Shown: piece by piece, positions 47,053 through 56,870 of the stretch
Layout of the letters: every line of letters starts with the position of its first letter
How positions within the stretch are numbered: the stretch's first letter is position 1
Assembly: GCA_022539475.1 (NCBI GenBank)
Contig: VCMS01000361.1
Location: 31,050-95,049 of the forward strand
Direction: 5' to 3'
DNA: 64,000 nucleotides
From: Gracilaria domingensis
Taxonomy: Eukaryota > Rhodophyta > Florideophyceae > Gracilariales > Gracilariaceae
Notes under the pieces: generated by a model
What the model saw: the letters and a program-made list of their open reading frames with translations, nothing else
What the model was told of the DNA's origin: nothing
Databases searched by the model: none
Made by a program: the position numbers and the translations under genes

Positions 47053-47377
47053 CCCTGGGATATCCTTAGCAATATCACATGGTTTTGAGGTCGAAGGTTG
47101 ATTATTTGGGTTGAAATGCTTGCGAAGATACTAGGGTCTAGGATTGATACTGAGAAGGAACAATCTCTGGGCGGTGAATTCTTGAAAACTCTTCGTAAAC
47201 ACGAGAGAGATCAGGTCCGGGTAACATTCCGTACGTAGAGGCCGGTTTGGTCTGTCTCCTGTTGGCAAACGCAGATCCCATCTTTTCGTTCAGGTCCCGA
47301 ACTGCCTTTTCCTCTGATTGACGTGCAACGATTGCACAACCAACATCAAAGTTGGCATTGCAGATAACGTGGGCAAC
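47053..47377. other. Gap between unrecognised gene and Harbinger transposase
   Basis: No coding signal. This is where an upstream promoter for the 464-residue frame would lie. Confidence 0.35.
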
Positions 47378-48601
47378 TCACATTGAAGTGCTTGCTCGGC
47401 GGCGAATGAAACCAAGCGCATGCAATTGATCCGCAACCCCATCTCCTAAAGTAGATGATTGACGACTGCGATTCCGAGATCGCATGCTGTCCTGCTCCAT
47501 GTGCAAGAGGCCTTGAAAATGTACGAAAGGCGTACCATTGACGTGATTACCATCATGTGTCGGAATGATGTCGAATAGTGTTGAATCTGCGTTGTCTATT
47601 ATGAAATTGTGTAACTTACACGCCACTAGTATGATCTGACTAGCTTTGCGCAATGGATACCTCACTGCAGACCAGTATATGCCGAAACGGCAGATAAGAA
47701 TACGGAAGGCTTGTTCCACGACCGTGTGATATAGCGATAGATACAGGTTAAATCCATCCTCTCGTTGGGTTAAACTGACACCCGGAAACGGAGTCACCAC
47801 GCAGTGCTCATTCGATTAAGCATCGTCTGCAACTACTGCCGCCCAATTCAGCAATGATTCACTCTTGAGAAGCGGATATAAAAGCGTAGCACTGAAAGCA
47901 GTGGAGTCGTGTGTACCACTGGAGTGTCTAGATGACACAAAGCAAAATCGATAATCTGCCTTAACCGCCATCTGCACACAAATGGTAAAGAAATACTTTC
48001 GATTGTAGTACTTTCTAGGGTCGGGAACCTCACTGAGACGCGGCTTCACGATCTCTACTGCCAATCCATCCAGCGCCGCAATCACGCCATACAAGGGCAT
48101 TTTTCGTAATAAGCAGAACATATCAGCGCTGTCTTTACACTCCGCTTCTGTTTCCGGAAATCTTATGGCTGGAAGCGTAGTTTCCAGTTCGTCCAGAGTT
48201 TGTGCGAAAACGGCGTACAGAGTGGATGTGCCAAATCCATAAGGCCAACACACATCAAGATAACTTGCACCCGCCAAGAGTCGAAGAGAGACAAACAGCA
48301 TGACCTCAACAGAAACCGTAGGCGCAATTGCAGAATGAAGTCGTTCTTATAGCTCTAATGCTGTCCTTAAAACCGCAACGACAAGCAGAAACTGCGACTT
48401 AGACATCCTATGCATGCGTCGGAACTGATTCTCAGGAAGACTGGTAATGTGATGTTGTGCATCAAACACGGGACGCGAAAGCACGGTTCTGATCGTCACC
48501 GACGGCTGTCTCTTGTCCAGTTTCTGCCAAATTACGGACACAATATTGCATAGAAGTATGAGAGCTGTGCGGCTGCGAGAACCGCGAGCAAGCGTTTGCA
48601 A
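47378..48601 (-). pseudogene. PIF/Harbinger transposase, nearly full length, two in-frame stops
   Basis: One frame from the ATG at 48601 to 47378 with TAA at 48347 and TAA at 47816 (TAC expected: VVADDAY). The DDE elements can be followed: LYGVIAALDGLAVEI (first Asp, about 48065-48110), GTHDSTAFSATLL and VVADDA (second Asp, about 47818-47835), and VVEQAFRILICRFGIYW (Glu, about 47690-47735). The N-terminal HRMSKSQFLLVVAVL matches the truncated copy at 34422. About 400 residues is usual for the family. Confidence 0.85.
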
Positions 48602-49454
48602 ATGTGGTTGCGCTCTTGATGGATACTGCCTGATAAGTGCATGCCGAACACGTCGTCACATGTTATATGTGATACAGACGTGAATGGCAATCTTGATTAC
48701 TCGGCGTGTAATTAGGAAAGAACGAGGCGGTGATGGGGGCGGAGAAGGTGGTGGTCAGTCACAGCCACAATCGATCATGGTCACCACTGGTGACCATGAT
48801 AGATTGTCGCTGTGGAAATTTGAATTACGCTTGTGGCACATGTTTCGATTTAGTAGTAGAACAATTAACGTTTTAGAAATTGGAAATCTTCTGGTTCACG
48901 CTGATTTCCAAAATTCGAGTTTCCAGTTTTACGAAGTCATAGAACGGCCCTAAAGTCATCATCATCATCATGATCGTCATCATCAAGAGCTAGTACGAGA
49001 AGCTCAGTCACGAGCGTTTTCTCGCCTTGAAACGCTTGAATGGGGGCATCGAGCAGCTGAAGAGCGCGTGAGAACAACAAAGCAAGAAGTGGAGAAATTG
49101 AGAGTGTTATGGGCGCAGATTGAGGCAGAACGAGCTGCGTAGATTCACGGTGCAGCATGTCGTTCGCCGACTATGTCTCTGTCTAAGATCCACATTCCCA
49201 TCTCTCACACTCGTTCATGAAAGCTTCATCCGAACTCTCGCCGTCCAAGGCTTCGTCATCCGAGCACTCGCAGTTCAACTCCGCCACCACGCCGCCGTCA
49301 AAGTCTTGATGATATTCACGATTGTCAGCTTTGCGTGGGAGATAATCGCGGATCCAGCCCGACACCACCGTTGTGCTCGCGCTCATTCTGCCATCTTCTG
49401 CTTGTAAACGAGCGAACGAGACCTTTATTTAATGGCATTTGAAAGCACGTTGTA
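48602..49454. other. Mixed region with a foldback and a possible coiled-coil exon
   Basis: A near-perfect palindrome spans 48760-48814 (CACAGC...ATCATGGTCACCA against TGGTGACCATGAT...GCTGTG). Downstream, 48960-49140 on the plus strand is open and encodes a His-rich start and a coiled coil (QEVEKLRVLWAQIEAERAA) ending in TAG. It could be the end of a Harbinger-associated Myb-like accessory gene. An acidic minus-strand frame (49183-49386) overlaps the next 200 bp and is of unclear status. Confidence 0.35.
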
Positions 49455-49637
49455 CTAAGTGGACACGCTGCGGAACTCTACTGCGTTATCCAGCGATAGG
49501 CGTCTGCGGTTGACGGCCGCTGCAGTGTACTGCAGAACAGTGCGCTCCATGGTGAGCACGAGGTGTGGTATTCGGTGACAGGATTCGTCCCACAAACTAG
49601 GGATGTAACCGGACGGGCAACATCTGCGGACATACAA
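49455..49637 (-). mobile_element. LINE 3' fragment
   Basis: Encodes a C-terminal tail with MERTVLQYTAAAVNRRRL, closely matching the last residues of the LINE at 44148-44200. It is in the opposite orientation and lacks the RT. It is a 5'-truncated copy, as expected from incomplete target-primed reverse transcription. Confidence 0.7.
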
Positions 49638-50239
49638 TTATTAGTATCCATGTAGCCGGAGGCGGGCAGAATTAGAGGTACAAAATTGTACATCAGACGG
49701 ACGGTTTCTTTTGGATTTTGTTTAACACGCGGATAACAGCAAAAAGAAAACGGAAAATTGTAGAAACGGTTAGAATTGGGGACGTAAATGTTTAAAGATA
49801 CAGAGTTTCGAACAAAAACAAATTAAAACAATTTTGTTCCTATCAAAATCAACCAGACAATATTTTATGAGCTCAAACTTCGAACAAATTTAGGTGAAAA
49901 CTTTTGATACAAAAATTCAAACCAAACGTTTCCAAGTACAACAAGTTTACTACGTGGACCGGATAATACCGGATAGTTTTAAGTATTGCAATGGTTTGGC
50001 ACCGTTTTCGTCAAGGACCCTCGTCTAGTTGGTGTGGCCTAGTTATATAGGCCGGGCGGGCCAGGGAAGACTCTGCGCCGGGTGGGCGCGCCCACCTCCT
50101 TCTACGAGTAAAGCGGACTTTTGCTAATTTAAGAGAAAACTTTAAAAAAACAAAAAGGTAATTAATTTTGAATCTTAATGAGTAATTTATAGAACGCCTA
50201 GAGCGTTCTTGGAAAAAACCATCTGCTAAACAACCACGA
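49638..50239. other. AT-rich non-coding stretch
   Basis: A/T-rich with a short GC-rich island at about 50050-50100. Nothing recognised. Confidence 0.4.
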
Positions 50240-50478
50240 GTGCCGAGCGGGCCCGTCTACATCGCGTCATGCCGTCATTCTCCTACGCGCGCGACGCCCC
50301 GCCGCTTACCACCAAGCCGCTGCCGCATCCACCGCCTCACGCTGCAAGCCGCGCTTCCGCCGCTTACGAGTCCTATATGGCGACCGCGCGGTCGCGTCGG
50401 CGTCCCCTACGATCCTCATGATTTTCTCAAGCGCGCGCAGCCCGCAAACCGCCGCCCGCATTACGTCCTTTCACCGAG

Positions 50479-51760
50479 ATGCACATCCTGTCCGATGAGG
50501 TCGTGCTGCGGCCGCAAGATCGCCGCCGCACGCGTTTCCTCGCCGAATTCGCCCCACCCGTGAGTGAGACGGACTGCTGGCCTACTTCTAGTAGTGTCAC
50601 CAGTGACGCAGAGCAGTCTTCCGACTCGGACAGTAAGAACGACACGCTGCAGTTTATGCGCATTTCGAACGTGCATGTGTTGGTCCTGAACGAGCATCAA
50701 TTGGCACGGTGCACCCGCCTCAACACCATATTCAACTCGATGCAGTCTGGTGTTGGCTTCTCGTTCATGAACTCGTCGGAGGACGTGCCGACCAGCTTTT
50801 CGTCGTCGTGTTCGCCTAGCTTCAGCGGATCGGACGATTCTCGTGAGTCGAGAAAACTCATCCGCCTGCGTGGTGGACGCGCACGCGTTCAGTATCGATA
50901 GCGCCAAGACGGTGGACGAGGGGTCACCGTGCGCTCTTTCGAACGAGAGCTGGCGCAGGCGTCGCTCAACGCGGAGTCCCCCGACGTGGGCGTGGGCCGC
51001 GCGCGCCGTCGGGCCGCAGCCACAGTCGCTGTAGGTGCTGTCAGCGCCGCTGCCAGCCGCCATGCCTTTCGTGTCCATGGCGTCGTCGTTGCCGCTCCCG
51101 TAGGCCGTGAGCTTCGTGCCGCAATATGAGCCGCCGCAGGCGCCCGGAGCGGCGCTCGCGCCAGGCGCGCGGCCCCTGCAGTCGTACCTGTCGCACAAGG
51201 CGTTCATTGAGCGCGAAAACTTTTACGAGCAACTAATCGCCTTCCGCCACTCAATTGGGCAGCCCATTCGGCGCCTGCCCCCGCTAGGCTTCAAGGGTCT
51301 GAACCTGTCTGTGCTGTACCACCGACTCCGCCGGCGTACGTGCGCATAACGGCTTTGACGACGTCATTGCTAACAAGCAGTGGAAGGAGGTGGCCCAGGT
51401 GCTGTAGCTGCAGTCGTCGTGCACCGACGCGGACTTTCGCGTGAGACTGCGGTACAAGAACTCTCTCTGAGCCCAAGTTTCTCACCCCAAGCTCGTTGCC
51501 CGCCGCCGCCAGCAACAAGTGCGCGTGTACAGCCCGAGCACCAATGCCTCAGAACCCAGAAACGCGCCGCCGCTGCCACAATCCCCGCAACGGCAGCAGC
51601 AGCAACAAGCGGAGACGGGATCGGTCGATTGAGGCCCCAAAACAAAAGCCGCGGACGACAATGACAGCCCGTCGTCCGTCGCTGTTCTAGCTACAGAGTC
51701 CCGTCGCAGGTGGCCTACAACTGCGCCTGCCATTCGCACTCGGAGGAACAGTAAGCATTC
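50479..51760 (+). pseudogene. ARID (BRIGHT) domain protein, GC-rich pseudogene
   Basis: The ARID domain is at about 51197-51465: FYEQLIAFRHSIGQPIRRLP, LGFKGLNLSVLYH, and after a frameshift near 51340 HNGFDDVIANKQWKEVAQVL and TDADFRVRLRYKNSL. These match the DNA-binding ARID fold of SWI/SNF subunits and related chromatin proteins. A Ser/Asp-rich N-terminal region (50479-50880) precedes it, and a Gln-rich tail with a QRQQQQQ run follows. In-frame stops occur near 51036, 51103, 51407 and 51470. GC content is clearly higher than in flanking DNA, suggesting a former host gene or a copied host gene rather than local repeat DNA. The start is uncertain. Confidence 0.7.
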
Positions 51761-51764
51761 AGCC

Positions 51765-52328
51765 TCATCTCACCGCTAATAGATAACGCTGCTCATTCAT
51801 GTGGCTTTGCATTCATTGTATGGTGTGTGACACGGCCAATACCGATTCTTCTCTTGTCGAGTTTAGCTAGACGTAGGTTTTGTTTGTAGGCTATAAAGAA
51901 GAAAGAAGTGAAGTACCTTCTCCTTGTAGATTGCGTTGTGGATTGTTGTTCTTTCAGACCCATTTCTTTTGTTTAGCTCTTGCACGTGGGTCTCTAGTTA
52001 ACAAGTTTATGACTGGTGCTTATCTCGATTTAAGATGATACAACCTCCTTCGTTCTGTTCGCTTGATCAAACGCTAGTTTTCTGTACAATAACTTGCTAT
52101 CGATTCGCTATGCACTTTGCTTTGTAGACGTGTTACCTCAAACATGTTGCTCATTGCACTAACATTCTGAATGTTACATGCGTCTTCAGTATCATCCATC
52201 GTAACATGTTTATGTAACGAATGAAAAGCAAAATGACACGGTAAAGAAAGGCAAGGAAAACGAACATGTGAGATCTCAAGAAGTTATGACTTTACTCGCA
52301 AGGTTAATATCAAGGGAAGCATAGAACT
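51765..52328. other. Non-coding, nothing recognised
   Basis: T-rich sequence without an open frame; it may be the 3' flank of the ARID gene copy. Confidence 0.4.
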
Positions 52329-52601
52329 CTAAGCCTCCAATTCATACGTTGCTGCAGTCAAACCGGATCTAATATAGAGAATGTGTTCAACTACATCACT
52401 CTTCAGTTTTGACCTCTCTGCAGTAAGAATTCTATTAACTGCACTAAAGTGCCTCTCGCCAGAACACGAAGAGACTAGATTGGCATAAAGTCTTAATGCT
52501 GCCTTGAACAGATCCGGGACAGAATGTTCTTGCGTCAGCCAGGACCAAATTAACTGTCCGAATGACCCTCCTCCCCAGCTGGGCGAAGTTTCTTTAAGAC
52601 A
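52329..52601 (-). pseudogene. hAT transposase C-terminal (dimerisation) fragment
   Basis: A minus-strand frame without ATG, bounded upstream by a stop near 52603, encodes QLIWSWLTQEHSVPDLF...LYANLVSSCSGERHFSAVNRILTAERSKL and ends at TAG (52329-52331). SGERHFSAVNRI...ERSKL is the hallmark of the hAT C-terminal dimerisation region (S-x-x-R-x-FS...R-x-x-L). The BED finger and catalytic core are absent. Confidence 0.75.
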
Positions 52602-53757
52602 TTAACAGAAAACTCTCTGTTCATATGTTTTTCAAACGAATCAGTTTTATTTTGTGGAACCCACAGCGTGGAGCAATCCCAGAGCGGGATAAGCCACCGA
52701 GGCAGTTCGAATCCCCGCTCTCAAGAGAGGTTTGCACAGCGACAGCGCACCCCGTATCCTCCAGTGTGGGTGTAAATACACGAGGACTTCAGGCTATACC
52801 ACAGGGTTGAGAAAGAACGCCCGAACGGGAAAGAGGCCAGAAAAGGCGGACACAGTAGTGTAGACCGTAGTTGACCAATGGCGGTATTGGTAGCCAAATG
52901 TAGACATCCAAAGGTGGAACAACCAAATGGAAATAGGCGGTAATGAACCAAACCAATGGTAAAAACAAAAGAAAGAACAGAAACAAACCCAAGTACTGGG
53001 GCGGAGAGAAAGTACCGGTCGGTAAACAGATATGTGTGCACTCCACGAGTCACAAGAAAAACAAAAGAAAAACAAGACCAATGATGGTATGCACTGCGTG
53101 CACTCTCCTGGTTGGGGCCAGGGGTACCGCAGAACTAGACCGTGCTGCGGTAACTCGCTCCGCGAGGAGTTGGAGTCGTCGCGTAGGCGAAATAGTTAGA
53201 GCCGCACACCGGGTTACCTTTACTAGGTTGGTGATGGCGTTGAGCCATCACCTAAGTAGTAGAATTAGCCGCCCTGTAGAGGGTTATCAAAAATATCTAA
53301 ATAATAGATTAATCTAAGCACCTCATCCCAGGCGGAACTATCTGTCATTAGCTTTTCAATCCGATTCCTATATGTGTCAAATTTTTCTTAGTAATCCAAT
53401 ATCTTTTCAATGGCAATTAAATGTCAAATTTTTTGGCTTGCCATCTCTCAATAGAAATTCAATATGTTACCGTTTTCTTCAATTAACAGATTTCCTAAAG
53501 GATTATTCTTGAAACGTGAATGAAATCTTAATGACAAAAGCACTCCAGTATTTCCGCCTGGGCATGTGCACCTCCCGTCCCCGGCAGTCCTGACAGTGTT
53601 GGACCAAAACCCACGGGGTATTTCTAAAAATTATGAAAAGATTCACTCCATCCAAACAACCAAATAGTGATACACATGCACACATTACGGGTCCGGATCT
53701 ACGTCATCGTGCTTTTCATAACCTCGAGTTACCCATCGATGGGCGTCCCATTAAGTT
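52602..53757. other. Hairpin-rich non-coding region
   Basis: No gene supported; overlapping minus-strand aromatic-rich frames (52721-53081) appear to be shadows of low-complexity sequence. Hairpins cluster at 53085-53290, for example TACCGCAG/CTGCGGTA (about 53128-53155) and GGTGATGGC/GCCATCACC (about 53232-53253). A possible pol III B-box-like GTTCGAATCC lies near 52708. This may be LTR or SINE-like sequence. Confidence 0.4.
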
Positions 53758-55647
53758 ATGATTTCCACTACCGAAACGGTATCTCTGAGGAGGGTTTGCT
53801 CTACACATCCCCCTTCTCAAGAAGAAACCACCCTGGTTGACGACGAATTCCGTGACGGACATCAGTATATATATCCGACCGCGATGGCGGGTTCCGAACG
53901 CTCGGCTTCCATAGATCCACACTCGGATATCACACCAGTCTCTCCAGATCTCTCGAACGCGGGTGTACCTATACCTTTCCTACTTTCTCCTTCAAAATCT
54001 CTGATGTCGGAAAGCAATTCTAACCAACAGATTTCTCCGTCTCCCGGACAGCAGACTGCGTCCCCAGCGGGACCTTCCCAGAATGCTGGACCTTTCCCTG
54101 GTGCGGGGCCTTCAAATCCCCTGATGGGTCAGATTCATACCGGTTTCCGTTCGGTTCCTCTGTATCCAACAGTACCTCTTGGTCAAGCCCTGGACTTGGG
54201 CGCGTGGAACGCATCCGATCATATGCTTACCGTGCCGGCAATTCCAACTTGGATTCCGCGTATCGTATTGATCAACCGTGATCCCTTGCAGCACCCACGG
54301 TTGTATTCCCGGGCACCTTGGTTCCATACCGTAGCGGTAATTGACGCCGCATTGTCGGACTCGTATTCCGATAATGGTGTACTCCCTGGTGACCTTCCAG
54401 TTGCGGTTGCCCAGTCGTGGGATTGGCGCCTGCGCGTAGCGATATCTCTTGGTCATCTCCGCGTGAGACATGGTCAGACTCGTGATGACGCGAGAAGAAA
54501 CATGGCGAGAATCGCATACCAACGCTTAGTCCGCACCCCTGGTAACACCCTCATTCCGTCAGAGTACGGGTTCGATGTTGCCATCTTTTGAACTCGCGGA
54601 GAAGAATCTTACGGTGCCAACTTGGCTGCCCTTGCGCGGACTATCCAACAGTTTGATGGATTAGCGCGACCGGTTGTCCGTGAGGAATTGTTGTGATGGG
54701 AGCGACCGTTGCTCCGTGCCGAGTTTCTATATATGCGAAGCAAGCTGCGAGGCGATTACTTGCATGACCGCGTCCGGTATGAGCGCAAGGCTCGTTCCGA
54801 ATTCGGATTCTTGGTCCCTTACCAGAACGTGGAAGCTCGAGCGATCGCAGCGCGATTCCTTTATGGACGTCATCCAGCTCTGCCCGATTGGTGGGGTATG
54901 GTGGAAGTTCCTCGTGGATGTCTTCCAGATTTGCCTCCGTGCTTGACCTATCTAGGTTCGAAGCTCTTGGCCAACCGACAAAGCAGTTACTGTTCCGTGT
55001 TCCAAACCGAATGGATTGCCCTTGTGGCCGTGTTCCTTCTATGGGAAGCGCATGACCAGTGCCGAATCTGGTTTCTTCCGATGGCACTACAAAACAATCT
55101 TCGTACGCTTGACCTGCGAGTTCTCCTTGGGGGTGAGTCCAACTTGGAAGAACTCAGATACCTGGTCGATGTCATTGACAGCGTGAATTGGGACACCGTG
55201 CCTTTTAACCATCGTGGTCGTGGAGAGCCTAGGGTCTTCGACCGTTCTCCAGTACGTAGGAGTTACCAAGCCGGTGATTTCTTCTATTAAGATCCTTACG
55301 AGGGCGGGTTATGTTCGCCTGCTCAGGCTGCGGCCATTCGAGACGCACCGCGTATCACTCCTCACGGACACCCGAGCGGGTATGTCGATGCTGACGAATT
55401 CGCACTGCCGGCCGACCTCGACGATTCAATGAGAGACCACGACGCAGTGGGCGTTGACCAAGATGGTGGAATGGGCGCTCCGGGTGCGGACTTTGGTTAC
55501 AACCCAGCAATGGGCAATCACGTGGTGGCTGACCCAGAAGCAGTTACCATCCGCCAGTTCCTGACCTTAATGGGTGTGAACATTCCCGGGAACGTTTCCA
55601 CGACGGAAGAGTTACGCGCATTCGCGGCGCAGTACTTCCAATCATGA
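53758..55647 (+). pseudogene. About 630-codon ORF antisense to the gypsy element, three nonsense codons
   Basis: A single frame from the ATG at 53758 to the TGA at 55647 is interrupted only by TGA at 54589, TGA at 54694 and TAA at 55288. The N-terminal 120 residues are Ser/Pro-rich. The middle is a globular segment (DWRLRVAISLGHLRVRH, EFLYMRSKLRGDYLHDRVRYERKARSEFG, LAVFLLWEAHDQCRIWF-like). The C-terminus is Gly/Asp-rich. The family is unrecognised. It lies downstream of the gypsy pol on the opposite strand, where some large LTR retrotransposons carry an antisense ORF. It could instead be an unrelated gene. Confidence 0.5.
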
Positions 55648-55754
55648 GGAACTTCCTTTGTGGGATGCTCGGGAACGCTTGGCGTTGACCAAATACATGA
55701 CCTGAATGATAGGTAAACGAAATACACAAACCAACAACTAGTGGTAAACTTCTG

Positions 55755-55965
55755 ATAAGTCTTCTTTGCTTCTTCTTCGTAGATCTTCTTCTTCTTCTTC
55801 TTCCCTGAATCTCCATAATGACCGTTATCGGTAAATCTTCATGACCATAGTTGGTAAACCATTCCATGGTGACTATCCTTCAACTTCATTCGCAAGTTCA
55901 TCTTCTTCTTCTCTTCAACTGCGACTACTTCAAGTTCTTCTTCTTCTCATTCTCGAGCAACGAGA
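55755..55965 (+). repeat. CTT-rich simple repeat
   Basis: Runs of CTT/TTC trinucleotides (about 55760-55800 and 55895-55955) interspersed with related ATGACC...GGTAAA blocks. Probably 3' untranslated or intergenic repeat DNA. Confidence 0.6.
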
Positions 55966-56589
55966 GTTTCCTTCGCGGGCTAAGCGCGTCATCGCTACAG
56001 TAGCGTCACCCAGTATGGGCTTCGCCGATGTTGGGCGGTAGCGGCGTACCGGGGCGTCGGTGATAGCGAACAATGAAAGACCTAGGCAGGTGTCTCACTG
56101 GTTCGTGGGTGTCTTCCGAAGGCGGAAATCCATACCATCGCACACGATAAAATCACTCTCCATTTGGAGCTTGTTTGTGATTCACAAGTTTTTCCACAAC
56201 GTACTTACGTGAATACACCGCTTGGTCGGTCGTTGAATTCCCCATGTTGTCCCCTGACGGAATTCCCAAGATGATGCGGGTATAAGAGTCCAGCCCTGAC
56301 GGCGTATTGAATCCTTCAACAACCAGTGGTGGTTCCACAATCAAGCATCAATGTATCGATTCAACCGTCGTGTTGTTTGGTAATCACAAGTGATACTTAG
56401 CCAAATAAGGTATTCCCTGAAGGAGGGCGACGAGCTGATCGTCACAAGCCAAATTCCATACGAATTGGACGACGTAGTGCGAAGGTATTGCATCTCGAAT
56501 ACGAGTATTCCTGTCGATATCAAGGTAGTTGACCGTTCCGACGGTGGAGCTCGGCGGTTACGCGCCGTGTTGCCTGCAAGTGCAAAGCA

Positions 56590-56870
56590 ATTCCATTGGT
56601 TGGAACATCACACACGTGGCTCTGTGCAACTGATTCCTATTGGGGGAACAACTGCCAAGTGGCCATGTGTACTTCCAAACATTTCTGCTGTGCAACACCA
56701 TCTAATTGGTTCGTTCATCTGCCACGTGGAAGTGTGCAAACCATTTTCATTCGTAGTGCACTCAATCTACATTGGACATGATTTCTGGCACGTGGGTGTG
56801 TGCAAACGAATCCCATTGGTTGGGCAACACATCAAGTGTCCTTGTGCCACGCCGCTCATTACAGTGGGCG
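56590..56870. repeat. Tandem degenerate repeats with CACGTG and ATTGG motifs
   Basis: Three to four related blocks contain (C)ACGTGG...TGTGCAA(A)C followed by ATTCC/ATTGG-type sequence, at about 56612, 56660, 56720 and 56786. The combination of G-box (CACGTG) and inverted CCAAT-like (ATTGG) sites in tandem suggests an enhancer or LTR U3 region. The overlapping plus-strand frame (56390-56941) is Cys/His-rich only because of the repeat. Confidence 0.5.

Noticed and set aside
52708-52720. tRNA or SINE B-box (GTTCGAATCC)
   Set aside because: No A box at the right distance and no foldable acceptor or anticodon arms, so it is not annotated as a tRNA.
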